Shown here: positions 1-12,284 of the stretch, piece by piece
Layout: each line of letters starts with the position of its first letter
How positions within the stretch are numbered: position 1 is the stretch's first letter
Assembly: GCF_033115175.1 (NCBI RefSeq)
Contig: NC_084835.1
Location: forward strand, 93,245,948-93,309,947
DNA length: 64,000 bases
DNA from: Lepus europaeus
Taxonomy: Eukaryota; Chordata; Mammalia; Lagomorpha; Leporidae
Direction of reading: 5' to 3'
Position numbers and translations under genes: made by a program
Notes under the pieces: model-generated
Databases searched by the model: none
What the model saw: only the letters and a program-made list of their open reading frames with translations
What the model was told of the DNA's origin: nothing

Positions 1-86
1 GCAGATGAAAGACCTCTCTCTGTGTTTCTTCCTCTCTCTGTAACTCTGTCTTTCAAATAAATAAAATAAATCTTTAAAAAAAAAAG
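1..86 (+). mobile_element. CSINE 3' tail, cut by window edge
   Basis: The window opens inside a lagomorph C-repeat SINE. The end of the body (gcagatgaaagacctctctc), the pyrimidine-rich tract, the AAATAAATAAA box and the A-tail are visible. The 5' part lies outside the window. Confidence 0.85.
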
Positions 87-88
87 AA

Positions 89-291
89 GTACTTGAGTTC
101 CTGTCACCCACATGGAAGACCCGAATGGAGTTCCTTGTTCCTGTTTTTGGCCTGACCCTGCCATGTTTGTTGTGGTCATTTGGGGAATGTACCAGAAGAT
201 GAAAGATTTCTCTCCCTCTCTTTTTATTTCTCTCTCTCTCCCTTTTTCTGTGCCATTATTCCTTTCCAATAGATGAATCTTTTAAAAAATG
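89..291 (+). mobile_element. Older CSINE, 3' half
   Basis: This is a diverged second C-repeat copy that begins in mid-element ('acttgagttcctgtcaccca' corresponds to the 'cttgggcccctgcaccca' segment) and runs to an AATCTTTTAAAAAA tail. It directly follows the tail of the SINE at 1-86. The younger copy may therefore have inserted into this one, leaving its 5' half to the left of the window. Confidence 0.75.
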
Positions 292-500
292 GAAAAAATA
301 ATCAACTACATTTGGAGCTGCTGCCTGAATAAGTTTACAAAAACTCATTTTAAAATTTATCTGTATTTTAATCAGGCCAGGTCAGCATATTTCAAATATT
401 TGATCATACTACTTTTCTAAAATATCCTCTAGTATATTGTTGATTTTGCTTTTCTATCCTAGTTCCTTCTTACCTTTTCCCCCCTAGAATGTTTCTTTTC

Positions 501-845
501 TTTTTAAAGGTTTATTTATTTATTTATATATTGAAAGAGTTACACGGAGAGAGGGAGAGAAAGTTAGAGAGAGAGAGAGAGAGAGAGAGAGATCTATCAT
601 CCACTGGTTCACTCCCCAGATGGCCCTATTGGCCAGAGGTGGGCCAGGACAAAGCCAGGAGCCAGGATCTTCACCCAAGTCTCCTACATGGATGGCAGGG
701 GCCTAAGCATTTGAGCCATCCTCCACTACTTTTCCTAGTTCATTAGCAGGGAGTTGGATTGGAAGTGGAGCAACCAGGACTTGAAACAGCACCCATATGA
801 GATGATTATTTCATAGGCATGGGCTTTATCCACTTACTGGCCCCC
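501..845 (-). mobile_element. CSINE, full-length, minus strand
   Basis: The reverse-complement order is visible: T-rich tail and TTTATTTATTTATTT, a long (GA)n tract at about 566-592, 'ccactggttcactccccaga', 'aaagccaggagccagga', and the head ending in 'actggccccc'. A chance 85-residue open frame at 489-746 lies inside it and is not a gene. Confidence 0.88.
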
Positions 846-3024
846 TTCTTATCCTTATACCTATCCCTTCATAGGTCAGGAAACTAACTTGGAAGATTTT
901 TTTCACTTTGTATGTCTATTGCAGCTATTAATTAAAATTCTTGAAAAAAGATGGATGTTCTGAACATCATGAGATGCGTTTTGAGATAGAAATTGACTCC
1001 AGAGCCAGCTAATGACTTGATGTTTATAAGCTTGTATTATGCACTTATGGAATAAATTAACAGTTTGAATCCCTTAGAATCAGCACCAAATCAGATGTCC
1101 AGTAATCATTCAGAATTCTTAATATTCTCCAAATACAGAATCACCTTTATTAATGGCCATAAGACAATTTGAGAAAGACCAGGAGAAAGAATAACAGTAT
1201 AAATGCTGACAATAGAGCAGTCCTTCTCCAAAGGGTCAAAATCCTAGAATCTGTGAAATCTGAGAACTATGTGAGCGACCATGACTCTTTATTTTATGTA
1301 CTCCACTCCAATTTAATATCACATTATTTATTCAATGATCTAACACAAATAATTTATTCTCATACATAAACCACTACAAATTGACAAAACGTTACAGTCT
1401 TGCATATACAAAACTTTCTCCCCAATCAGGAGCTATACTTTATCATTTCCTCCAGGGTTTTAGCAGAGTTTCAGTCTAGCTGTGGATTTGGAAGCAAAGG
1501 AAGGTGAAGGGTGAGTTTTAAAGAGAATTAGAATTCCTTCTCCAGCTGAATGCTTGAATTGAGGTAATTACAGGAGGGACAGGCAAGAAAAGAAGCAGTA
1601 TTGCTTCTGCTGACAAGGAATATCAAGTCAGATTGGGGTGCTGAAGGTACTCATATTCTTAAAGTCTTCCCAAATTTCTCTGTATGTTCCAAGGTGCTAC
1701 TCTGTCTTGATTAACACTCTAACTTTAATATAAGTAACATGATGAGCTTGTACATTCAATCTGAATTTAAATTCATTCACTCTCATATTTATACTTCTGG
1801 TTGAGTTTTAGAAACATTGACCCAGAGGCTACAAGAAATAAGGGATTTGTTCAAGAGTGTAATTGAAGTCATGGTGTCTTATTCTATTCCTTGAATACTT
1901 ATATAAACCCTGATCTGTATTTATTTTTTTAATTAAATATTATATATTCAGAAACAGCCAGACCCATCCCATGTTCCACTATAGAGGTCTATAACTAGTA
2001 CACATTATTTCTATTTTGCCTCTCCAAGCTTTTCCTTCTCTAGGATCATAACTCCAGGAATCTAGAGGTGATGCTATAAATAATCGTTTTACTACTGCAT
2101 ACTATGGACTATCAGTGACCCATTTTGCAATGTCATTGAGGTTTCTACTGCTTTTAATTATGATCACATCAGAGAATTAACTTGACAGTTTCATCATTAA
2201 AGTTCTACTGCTCCAGATCCACTCAGAGTTAAAAAAGAAAACCACAGAAACAAACAAGCAACAAACTCTCAACTTGCTAGAGTTCAGTAAAGAAGTAGAA
2301 ACTACTCTAATTATTCAACTTGAAAAGAGTGTACATCAAGAAATAGGGGCTTAATTATTGGAAGAACTTGAAAGCAGGCATTGGGGAAGATGAGACTAAA
2401 GATCTTACCTGAACCAGCAAAGCAGAAAGTTTCCACAGCTCTCTGAAAAACCGCTTCAATTCTTAAAAGTCCCTGAGAAGTTTTTACTGTCTCTGAGAAG
2501 TCTGTACCATTCTCAGTGGTAAGCCAACGATGTCTCTAGAATTCACCAAGAAGTCTCTGTGAACCACGGACCTGTCCATGAATCTGGCAGCAAGTACTTC
2601 CAATGATAGTCATTATTATTCTCCCTGTTTCCAAGTGAGAAGCAAATTCCTCTCTTTGACAACCTCCAAAACCACACAAGCAAGAGCATTCTAAAGAAAG
2701 GAGTCTGCTATTTCCCCTCCACATAGCAGAAGATGCAGGGATCTCAAGCTTCCTATGGACAGTCCAGCACATTGATCTATCACTCTCATGTGATCTGCCT
2801 TTAAATCATGAATTAGAAAACAGATCCTACATCACCTAATTCACATTAATTTTACATCCTGTGGCTGAATCAGAACTTTCCTTTGCAATTCAGAACTGAA
2901 AAAAGAAAAACTTATTGGGGGAGAAAGTGTTTCAACTATCCTAGGTGTTAATGGTGATGAAAATACTTCACTGTGAATTCCTTGATGAACTCAAATTGAA
3001 AAGTCATCCAGAAACTAAAAACAG
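846..3024. other. No gene or recognised repeat
   Basis: AT-rich single-copy-looking DNA. I see no exon-like open frame with splice sites, no RNA gene and no repeat family I can name. A 78-residue minus-strand frame at 2536-2772 has no recognisable motif. Confidence 0.5.
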
Positions 3025-3033
3025 AAGCTAATG

Positions 3034-3390
3034 GGGCCGGCGCTGTGGTGAAGAGGGTAAAGCTGCCACCTGAAGTGCCAGCATCCCATATGGGCGCTGT
3101 TTTGAAACCCAGCTGCACCACTTCCAATCCAGCTCTCTGCTAAGGGCCTGTGAAAGCAGTAGAAGATGCCCCAAGAACTTGGGCCCCTGCACCAGCATGG
3201 GAAGACCTGGAGGAGGCTCCTGGCTCCAGGCTTCAGATCGGCACAGCTCTGGCCATTGCGGCCATCTGGAGAGTGAACCAGCAGATGGAAGACCTCTCTC
3301 TCTGTCTCTTTCTCTCTCCCCCAGCCCCACCTCTCCTCTATCTATGTAACTCTGACTTTCGAAGAAATAAATAAATAAATCTTAAAAAAT
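3034..3390 (+). mobile_element. CSINE, full-length, with target-site duplication
   Basis: The intact head (ggccggcgctgtggtg), the full body and an AAATAAATAAATAAATCTT tail are visible. A 9-bp direct repeat (aagctaatg) at 3025-3033 and 3391-3399 brackets the element, as expected for L1-mediated insertion. Confidence 0.95.
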
Positions 3391-3539
3391 AAGCTAATGT
3401 TTGACATATGTCTCAAGCATGTAGCCTCTGACACAGCTCAATTCCACTTGAGCATCTATGTCTGTGTGTGTATTAAATTTTTTTTTACTTTTTAAAGTTT
3501 ATATATAGGGTAAAAATTTCATATATTTCATATATGCAG

Positions 3540-3868
3540 TTTTTTTAAGACTTCTTTATTTATTTGAAAGGCAGAGTTACAGAGAGGCAGAGGCAGAGAA
3601 AGAGAGTGGTCTTCCATCTGCTGGTTCACCCCCTAGACGGCCTCAACATCTGGAGCTGCGCCAATCTGAAGCCAGGAGCCAGGAGCTTCTTCCAGTTCTA
3701 CCATATGTGTGCAGAGGCCCAAGGACATGCTCCATTCTCCACTGCTTTTCCAGGCCATAACAGAGAGTTGGATCAGAAGTGGAGCAACTAGAACTCAAAC
3801 CAGTGCTCATACAGGATGTCAACACCGCAGGTGGCAGCTTTACCTTCTATGCCACAGCACTGGCCCCC
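3540..3868 (-). mobile_element. CSINE, full-length, minus strand
   Basis: Reverse-complement element from the T-run and 'cttctttatttatttgaaag' to the head 'ccacagcactggccccc'. Loose flanking similarity (…tgcagtttt / …tacagtttt) may be a decayed target-site duplication. Confidence 0.92.
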
Positions 3869-4159
3869 GTACATACAGTTTTAAGAGCATAATGATACTT
3901 TCCACCCTAACCTTCCTCCTTCCTTCATTTTGACCCTTCCTTCTCCTTTTTTTCTTATCTTTCTTTTAATTTTTACAATAACATATTTTCAATTTACTTT
4001 ATAATTACCAGCTTAACCCTCCACTAAATAAAAAAAGTTAAACAAGTATCAATAGAAAAACCGTTGTTCTTCAAGAATATAGACAAGGGCAACAAACAAT
4101 AGCCAAATCTCAAAATGTCAATTCTGCTCATGTACATTATTTTTTTTTTGTACTTTATA

Positions 4160-5180
4160 TAGTAATTATCTCAAATCAGAGAAAACATGGTATTTTTCCT
4201 TTGGGAAGTGGCTTATTTCACTAAGTGTAATAGTCTCCATTACATTAATTTTGTTGTGAAACATAGATTTCATTGTATTTTATGGCTGAGTAGTATTCTT
4301 TATCCACTCACCAGTTCATGGACAATGGGATTCATTCCATATCTTAGCTATTGTGACTTAAGCTACTATAAATATGTGGGTACAAATTACTCTTCCATAT
4401 GCTGATTTCATTTTCTTTGGGTAAATGCCCAGGAGTACAATGACTGGGTCATATGATAGATCTATTTTCAGATTTCTGAGGACTCTCTATACTTTCTTCT
4501 TTAATGGATATACTAGTTTACACTCCCACCAACAGTGGACCATTTCCCCATAACCTTTCCAGGTTTTACCATTTTTTTAAATTTTGAATGATAGCCACTT
4601 TAACTGGGGTGAAGTGAACCTCTTTGTGGTTTTGATTTGTATTTCCCTAATGGCTAGTGCTCATAGCATGTTTTCATGTGTCTGTTGGTCATTTGTATTT
4701 CATCCTTTGAAAAATGCCTGTTTATGTCATTTGCCCATTTATTAACTGAATTATGTGTTCTGTTGTCATTGTTATTGTTGAGCTTCTTGAGCTCCTTATA
4801 TATCCCGGATATTAATACTTTATCAGATCTATAATTTGAAAATTTTTCCTGTTCTATTGGTTGCCTCTTCACTTTTTTGGTGTTTCCTTTGCTGTGCAGA
4901 AGCTTCTTAGCTTGATATAACCCCATTTGTCTATTTTTGTCTTTAATGCCTATGCTTCTGGGATCTTATCCAAGAAATCTTTGCCTATGTCAAAGTCTTG
5001 CAATGTTTCCCCTATGTTTTTCCTCTGATAATTTGATGGTTTCAGCTCTTAGATTTAGATCCTTGATCCACTGTGAGTTAATTTTTCTAGGGTGTAAAGT
5101 GGGGTCTTGATTCCAACTTTTGCTCAAGGAGATCCAATGTTCCCTACACCATTTCTTGAAGACATTAACTTTTCTCCAAG
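4160..5180 (-). mobile_element. L1 relic: 3' end of ORF2 and 3' UTR (broken)
   Basis: The plus strand reads as the antisense of the C-terminal end of LINE-1 ORF2, as in 'tggtcatttgtatttcatcctttg' split across 4686-4709. An open minus-strand stretch at 4654-4926 translates to a segment with the pattern [10 protein letters not shown]…[22 protein letters not shown] and [17 protein letters not shown]. That matches the conserved region after the ORF2 reverse transcriptase domain. The rest is interrupted by stops. The copy is 5'-truncated and inactive, and older than the L1s at 15.4 and 37.6 kb. Confidence 0.88.
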
Positions 5181-5965
5181 GAGTGATTTCAGTGGAGCAC
5201 TTTTAAAAATTTATTTACATAGACTAAACCTGGTATGGGATATTGACTACCACATTAGATCATTCAGCCAAGGTGTTGCTAAGAGTTAAAATGAACTGAA
5301 TTTTATTTATTCAGAAGTTCACACTTCCTAATCTGTCTGACATTACTTTCAGATGTCCTTTCATTCCTTTTGCTAAGATGTGAAGATATTTATCAAAGCA
5401 TGTAAATAAACCAGAGGGTAAGATTCTCACTTTAGCAGTAGCAAAAGATATGAGGACTAAGGGGAGACTAATCATATATAGATATAGATTTTCTGATTCC
5501 TGTTTAGAAAATGTTTTTCATGACTGTACCAACTATAGTCAGTCAGTAGTGATGGCTAAGTTAGCTATGTTGAAAAGGATTCTGAAGTTAAGGCATGACT
5601 CGGAGGTGGGGAAGTACCATGATCTGTTAGTAATATCAGTTTATATTCATAAAAGAAGAGTCTATAGCATTTTTAGCTTATATATTTTTATTAATTCCAT
5701 GAAAATATTGTTAGCTGATAAGACTAGCCTATCTTATTATTCACACACACTTCCTGAAATTATTATCTTTTTATTCCTCTAAAAATTATTGTGGAGGAAA
5801 TCACGCAGACCACATATTATTTGCATTTTACAAAGGTGACATCAGAAGCTTAGAAATCATGGGTGGCTTGTTGAAATCATATCAATACACAAAACTTAAA
5901 TAAGCCAGTAAGTAGCAGAAGCCACATCAAAACACATCTCTCCAGGTGATGCATCCTAAAGTGTT
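5181..5965. other. No gene or clear repeat
   Basis: AT-rich sequence. A 110-residue frame at 5450-5782 has no recognisable domain and no splice context. A weak MIR-like stretch may exist near 5815-5890. Confidence 0.4.
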
Positions 5966-6292
5966 TTCTTTTTTACATTTGTTTTATTTACTTATTTCTA
6001 AGGCAGAGTGATAGAAAGAGAGGAAAACACAGAGAAATAGAAAGGCATTCCATCTCTCCAAATGCCCACAACTGCTAAGGCTGGACCAGGTCAAAGTCAG
6101 GAGCCTGGAACTCCTTTCTGGTCTCCCACTTGGGTTGTAGGGACTCATGTACTTGGGCATCATCTGCTGCCTTCCCAGGCACATTAGCAGGAATCTGGAT
6201 TAGAAACAAAGTAGCTGGGACCTGTACAAGCCTTCTGATATGGGATGTGAGAATCCCAAGTGGAAGCTTAGCACACTGCACCACATTGCCCC
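5966..6292 (-). mobile_element. CSINE, diverged, minus strand
   Basis: Reverse-complement C-repeat with 'gtcaaagtcaggagcctgga', 'acttgggcatcatctgctgc' and the head remnant 'ctgcaccacattgcccc'. It is more diverged than the SINEs at 3.0 or 9.0 kb, so it is an older copy. Confidence 0.85.
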
Positions 6293-6447
6293 TCCTAGAG
6301 TTCATGATAGTCCAGGTCATATTAGAATAACTCAGATACAAGGGAAGGCATGAAAATGACCCTCCTTAGAAGTATTATCACTAGTTTGTCCATAGGTTAA
6401 GATTGACCAATAAGCATGTCTTCAGAATTTTTAAAATGAGAGTGTTT

Positions 6448-6829
6448 GGGGCCGTTGTGGCACAACAGGTTAAGCTGCCACTTACAGTGCCATCATCACA
6501 CATCCATAGTATTGGTTCAAGTTCCAACTGCTCTCTTTCTGATCCAGATTCCCACTAATGCTCCTAGAAAGGCATCAGATGATGGCCCAAGTATTTGGGA
6601 CCCTGAAACATATATTGGATCCCTGGATGGGGTTCCTGATGCCTGACTTCTACTTGGCCCAGTCCTGGTTGTTGTAGCCATTTGGGGAATGAAATTTGGG
6701 GAATGAAACAGCTGGTGGAAGATCTCCCACCTCTCTCTCTCTCTCTCTATCTCCCTCTCTCTCTCTCTCTCTCTCACTGTGTGTGTATGTGCGTGTGTGT
6801 GTGTGTGTGTCTCAAATAAATGAATCTTT
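6448..6829 (+). mobile_element. CSINE with expanded TC/TG tail
   Basis: Head 'ggggccgttgtggcacaacagg', full body, then an expanded (TC)n tract running into (TG)n at about 6731-6812, and an AAATAAATGAATCTTT tail. The dinucleotide expansion makes the element longer than its neighbours. Confidence 0.9.
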
Positions 6830-8029
6830 GGAGAGAAAAGGTTAAAATTTTAGAATATCATTTATCATTCCTTATGTCTGGCCTGTAAGGACAACACATT
6901 GTTTCATGAGGACACACCTAAGTGATGGCTGAATGTTCGAGTTGGTGACTAAGGGCCTTAGATACCTGAGGACGAAAGGGGATTAATGGGTTGAAAGAGA
7001 AATAACAATGCTGACCTAATTCACAGGGATGTAATTACCCAATTAACCATTGTAAAGTGCTTTGAAAACAAAGTGTAGTATAATGCTACTAATATTACTA
7101 CCAAAACTAATTTCCCATTGCCATCCCGTCCCAAAATTCCCAGCACATTCATCAGGCATGCCTTGCCCTGCCTGCCCACCCTTGTGAGGCAGCACGTAAA
7201 AACTCTAATCAGACTTGACACCCATTTTCCCACACCTACTCTGGCTCTCCTTCAATTCACTTTCTCATCTTCCTCCATGGCCTTTACTTCACACCATACC
7301 CAACTATAAAATAATTTTGAGTTCAGTTATTGCTTTTCCACAAAACGTCATTAAACCATAGCAAATTTCTCTCATTCTTTATGATCAGCTTTCTTTTGTG
7401 GATGACATGTCTAAGCACAGTAGCCATACCATATTCAAATGGCCGTTCAAGAAAGACTGATAACACAATAATTCTTCATAATTGTCTCACATTTTTATCT
7501 TGGCACATAGCTCACAAGGCTATTCTCTCATAAAAACTGTGAGGAAGATAGGACAGGGCTGATCGCTATAGATAGTTAAGTCAACAAACATGGTAAGAAG
7601 TGAAGTCACACTCTCAATTTCCTATGAATATAAAAGGAAGATTAAAATCTTCAAATTCATAGTTGTAACAGTTTAGCAGTGTGCCTGATATGTCATAAAC
7701 ATCAATATTTTTAATTATTCAGTGAATGAACAAAATAATGAAGAAATGAAACATGTATTGGAACTCTCAGTTCTTCCAGTCACAAGGATATCATTTCTGT
7801 ATCAAAATAAAGTTCTAATCTCATAAAATACTGCCTGGAGAAACAGGGTGATGGTGAGGGGTGTTCAACTGCAACTTCTTCGGCAATCTTCTAATATGAA
7901 GAAGAGAAGGTGCCAACAAAAAGCCCTGTTCTTCTGGGGTTAATGCCCCACATCCACAGTCCTTCAAGGAAGAAGAATAGGTTAGAAACAGACTGTTATT
8001 ATGAAAGAGTATTTATGGAGGGACAATTA
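6830..8029. other. No gene or recognised repeat
   Basis: Single-copy-looking AT-rich DNA. Short open frames (for example 7118-7309 and 7330-7533) show no domain or splice context. Confidence 0.45.
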
Positions 8030-8240
8030 TAATAGCAACTTATATTTTAAACTGCTTTGCCATTTGAAAAGCAATTTCCCATTTATTAGTCCATTTGATC
8101 TTTCTAATAATGCTACAGAAAAAGTGTCATCATTACACCACATTTCAGAGATGAAGAAAATGAGTTACAGAAGGGTTATGTAACTTGCTTCAGGACATAT
8201 AGCTCATAAATTGCAGGCTTGGTCTGCAAATAAAACCTAC
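8030..8240 (+). mobile_element. MIR-like SINE relic
   Basis: Contains the degenerate MIR pattern 'catttcagagatgaagaaaatgag…ttatgtaacttgcttcagg', matching the mammalian-wide 'cattttacagatgaggaaactgag…aacttgcccaagg' segment. Boundaries are approximate. Confidence 0.65.
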
Positions 8241-8933
8241 CAATATCAAATTGGTATTCCTTCTATGGCATTGTGTTGTCTTCCAAACACAGGAGACCTG
8301 TCTCTGGAGTCAAGTCCAGGAAAATGTCAAATTCTGCACCACTTCCTTGAGTTATGCCCACCTGCCCTCCTTAACTGCAACCTATGAATTTGGTCACATT
8401 CACTTCCAAAGTTAGTCCAAGTAACTTAGAGCTCATCTGGTGAACTCCTTTCTCTTCCAATGTATTTTTATGTGACAATAGTTATGTCCAGGTTCTACCT
8501 TTGCAAGATCTTTTGTCTGACCAACTGCAATACAAGAATTTACCAGAGGGAGTGATTTTCATGCATGGAAACAAGACTGAGGAACGGTAGTCTCCTGATT
8601 GTGAAATACTACCTCGAAGTACTGAATTTTCCAGAAGCTTTCACTAAGAATTTCTCATTCACCCTTTCCTAGAATAAATGTGTAACTCTTTACTTATGGA
8701 TTTACACATTGTTGCAACAAAATGTGGAATGAGAATGAATGACTTCTAAAATTGTTCAGTCAATCTGAATTCCTGATTGTAATAAGTTCACCTAATTGAT
8801 ATTCTTGCATGAAATAGATCTGTGGTCTTTGTACTTTTTGCTTGTTGAGTATTAAAGTTAGTGGTGCATTAGGCCTGTGGTTATAGAAATTGAAAATATG
8901 TTTGTCCTAAAATTAAAGAGAAAAGAGAAAGTA
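8241..8933. other. No gene or recognised repeat
   Basis: Nothing beyond unremarkable AT-rich sequence seen on either strand. Confidence 0.45.
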
Positions 8934-8950
8934 AAGAAAGAGAGGGATTG

Positions 8951-9268
8951 CCGGCGCCGTGGCTCAACAGGCTAATCCTCCACCTTGCGGCGCCGGCACA
9001 CCGGGTTCTAGTCCCGGTCGGGGCGCCGGATTCTGTCCCGGTTGCCCCTCTTCCAGACCAGCTCTCTGCTGTGGCCAGGCAGTGCAGTGGAGGATGGCCC
9101 AAGTGCTTGGGTCCTGCACCCCATGGGAGACCAGGATAAGCAACTGGCTCCTGCCTTCGGAACAGCGCGGTGCGCCGGCCGCAGCGCGCCAGCCGCAGCA
9201 GCCATTGGAGGGTGAACCAACGGCAAAAGGAAGACCTTTCTCTCTGTCACTGTCCACTCTGCCTGTCA

Positions 9269-9306
<38 letters not shown>

Positions 9307-9314
9307 AGAAGAAG
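8951..9314 (+). mobile_element. Young CSINE with 17-bp perfect target-site duplication
   Basis: A well-preserved GC-rich C-repeat variant: 'ccggcgccgtggctcaacag' head, 'gcgccggccgcagcgcgcc' body, then A-tail at about 9278-9304 followed by (GAA)n. The 17-bp direct repeat aagaaagagagggattg occurs at 8934-8950 and 9315-9331 with no mismatch. Perfect duplication, high CpG retention and a long A-tail mark it as one of the youngest insertions here. Several 60-132-residue frames over it are shadows of the SINE. Confidence 0.96.
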
Positions 9315-9424
9315 AAGAAAGAGAGGGATTGTGAGAGGGAGAGAAGGAGAATAAATGTACAAAGAAGCCCAGACCAGGCTTGTACATCTACATCCATGTG
9401 GGGAGATAGAATTACCTTTCTCCC

Positions 9425-9560
9425 AATCAAACCAAAGGGGTGGAGGTACCTTAGTTGTTTCATTTGCTGAAGGAGGATAATACCTGTTTCATAGAAATAC
9501 CATGAGAATGAGATTATATAATATATGCAAAGCACTTTGGAAAGTTCTCAACACAAAATG
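9425..9560 (+). mobile_element. MIR-like relic
   Basis: 'gttgtttcatttgctgaagg…aatacctgtttcatag…gcaaagcactttggaaag' resembles the MIR 3' half (cctcatctgtaaaatgg…aatacctacctcat…gtaaagcgcttagaac). Approximate limits. Confidence 0.6.
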
Positions 9561-9649
9561 CACATTTAATAATTGGTAGATTGTTTTATTATTAGCTCTG
9601 GATGTTGCATAAAGTGGCTTTCATGATATAACAAGCCATGTCTGTAAGA

Positions 9650-9745
9650 ACAGAGAGGAAGTAACACACTTAAGAGCAAAACTTGTATCTAATTCATGTA
9701 TGTCTCAATACTCTAGCACAGGGCGATGCACATAGTTGTAGGTGG
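9650..9745 (-). mobile_element. L2 3'-end relic
   Basis: 'aaaacttgtatctaattcatgtatgtctcaatactctagcacagggcgatgcacatag' (spread over 9670-9732) resembles the antisense L2 end 'gactgtgtcttattcatctttgtatccc…agcacagtgcctggcacatag'. Confidence 0.5.
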
Positions 9746-10372
9746 GAGTGAATTGCATTCTGTGGAGTGGGTAGAGAAAAATAAAATTATTTAAATAATA
9801 TTTAAGAAAAACACAAAAGTAAGAATATAGCTAATACTAATAAACAATTTTATTATCTGCTATTTCTGTGAGATAAGTTTTGTCATTTTTTTACCTACAT
9901 TGAAAAAGTGTTCTTTTAGGTAAAAATTCATATTTTAGTTATTTTTGCAAATAGCATAGAACAACAAATATTGTAATATTGCCTACATAGACTATCTTTA
10001 AGGACCAGGATATATATATATAATTGGTGAAATGAAATTTGCAAATCCCAGATTATCTAAAGACAACCCTATGTAGAAATCATTGAGATCACTTTCTATT
10101 ACTTGGGTAAATTGGGATAGGAATACAAAAAGTATTTTCCTAGTATATTTCCTTATAGGCATCTAGGTATTGTTAAGTAATGAGTCTAGGAAATATTTTT
10201 TGTTTTTAAAATTTTTATTTATGTATGTATTAGGCAAAGAAACAGAGAGAGATGCCCCATATTTTTTCTAACATTTTCATATGATTCATGTTAACAGAAT
10301 TCAATTATGAGAGGTGAGAAGAAAAAAAGCGTGCTAACCATATCTTGAAAATTCAGTCTCATGTTTTTAGAC
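9746..10372. other. No gene or recognised repeat
   Basis: Strongly AT-rich, with a short (TA)n at about 10012-10022. No exon or repeat family recognised. Confidence 0.45.
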
Positions 10373-10386
10373 TAAAACTGAAATCT

Positions 10387-10680
10387 GGGGCTGGTGTTGT
10401 ACCCTAGAAGGTTAAGCCACTGCTTTCTACAGAGGCCTCCCATAGAGGAGTGCTGGTTCCTCTCAGTCTGATCCAGCTTCCTGCTACTGATCCCGTAAAG
10501 GCAGCAGATGATGGCCCAAGTTGCTTGAGACCCTACCACCATGTATGAGACCTGGATGGAGTTTCTGGTTCCTGGTTTCAGCTTGGCCTACCACTGGCTT
10601 TTGTGCTTATTTGGGGAGTGAACCAGCAGATGGAAGATATTATCTCTCTCTCTCTCTTTCTCTCTCTCTGTTATTAAAAC
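10387..10680 (+). mobile_element. CSINE with near-perfect target-site duplication
   Basis: Head 'ggggctggtgttgtacccta' to a (TC)n tail, with 14-bp flanking repeats taaaactgaaatct (10373-10386) and taaaactgaagtct (10675-10688) differing at one base. The AAATAAA tail is nearly absent. Confidence 0.88.
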
Positions 10681-10688
10681 TGAAGTCT

Positions 10689-11336
10689 AATACAATAGAT
10701 CATAAAGTTGGTTTTTGGCATCAGTACCATGTAAACTTTCCTGTGCATTCATTACATATGGTATGAGATGAAATGTAATGGAACAGATCCAAATTGAAGT
10801 GCATGTCACCAGATGGGATCAAACACCATGATTTAAACGAAATGGGCAACTCCACCATTTACTTCTATGAATCACATTGGGACTTGCAACTCCAACCTCA
10901 TTTTCCTCTCCTGGATAAACAAATGACCTGTGGTGTCTCTGTGTGCTGGGGATGGATCGCCAAGGCACATTTCCAAACACTCCACATTCTTTGGGGAGAA
11001 GATATTATCACTGCTCAATGTAAAGTCTTGTTATTAATTCAGGTGATTCATGGGAGAAAAGAGTTGTGGGTGGACCTCAGGTTTCATAAGCAGCCACAGC
11101 AATGAAGCAGGGTGGTGGTTGGGGCAGTTATCCAGGACCAGAAGAACAGGGAAAGGTGCTGATAGAAGTATTTTGACTTGGCTTATGGGAGGGTGTGTTG
11201 TCCAGAAGTCTAGGCTACAAGGCTCGATGCCAGCACACCAGGTTCTTTCCCTTGGCCTGATGAGGAGACAAACACAGAGTCAATCACAGCTTGTTCCAAG
11301 AATGTACTGAGAACACCGTCCTTACCTACAGATCAT
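10689..11336. other. No gene or recognised repeat
   Basis: Two overlapping chance frames (10794-11105 and 11050-11310) have no domain, no splice context and no start-site support. I do not call them genes. Confidence 0.45.
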
Positions 11337-11629
11337 TTTTTTTCTTAAATGTATTTATTTATTTGAAAGTCAGAGTTAGAGAGAAAGAGATAGAGGGAGA
11401 TCTTCCATCTGCTGTTTCACTTCCTAAATGGCTGTAATGGCCAGGGCTGGGCAGGCCGAAGCAAGGAGCCAGGAATTTTATCTGGGTGTCTCATGTCAAT
11501 GGCAGGAGCACATTACTTGGGGCATCTTCTGCTACTTTCCCAGATACATTAGTAGGGAGCTGGATTGGACGTAGAGTAGCTGAGACTCACAGGTGGTGGC
11601 TTTACCCACTATGACACAATGCCAGCCAC
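11337..11629 (-). mobile_element. CSINE, diverged, minus strand
   Basis: Reverse-complement element: 'tgtatttatttatttgaaag' tail side to 'atgacacaatgccagcc' head side. Confidence 0.87.
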
Positions 11630-11926
11630 CTAGATATCATCTTCACTGCAGTTCCGGTCCATTTGTACTTCCAGAAAGTAGACATCCTTGAGAGCAGACA
11701 GTCTGGAGAAATCGGTACGTGACTCACCAGATGATACTACACCTAGACTCTACACACCTAGGCAGCTCAAATATTGCATTTCAGAATTTCAAGTTCATGA
11801 AGGATCAGTAAGAGTGGTCCTACCGAGCAGAACACAACAAGGAAGATCAACCTGGGGAAATGTTCTCTACCTCCACTGAAAGTAAAACAGTTATTTTTTT
11901 AAAAGAACCACATCCAGAAGTTCTTT

Positions 11927-12269
11927 TTTAAATATTTACTTTAGTTACTTGAAAGACAGAGTTACAACCAGAGGTAGAGCCAGAGAGAGAGAGAGAGAGA
12001 GAGAGAGGTCTTCTATCTGCTGGTTCACTCCCCCCAGTGACCGCAACCGCCAGAGCTGAGCTGATCCAAAGCCAGGAGCCAGGAGCTTCTTCTGGGTCTC
12101 CTACATGCTTCCAGGGGCCCAAAGACTTAGGCCATGTTCTATTGCTTTCCCAGGCCATAGCAGAGAGCTGGATTGAAAGTGGAGCAGCTGGGTCTCAAAC
12201 TGGTCCCCATATGGGATGCCGGCACTTCAGGCCAGGGCTTTAACCTGCTGAGCCACAGCTCTAACCCCA
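11927..12269 (-). mobile_element. CSINE, full-length, minus strand
   Basis: Reverse-complement C-repeat with a (GA)n tract at about 11981-12006 and the head 'agccacagctctaacccc'. Short flanking repeats agttcttt (11919-11926) and agttcttt (12276-12283) are the likely target-site duplication. Confidence 0.92.
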
Positions 12270-12284
12270 CAAAATAGTTCTTTA

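Noticed and set aside
4187..5289. Plus-strand frames over 4.2-5.3 kb
   Set aside because: The meaningful reading is the minus-strand L1 ORF2 relic. Plus-strand frames are shadows.
8959..9362. Open frames of 105 and 132 residues around 9.0-9.3 kb
   Set aside because: They are translations of a young SINE and its A-tail on either strand.
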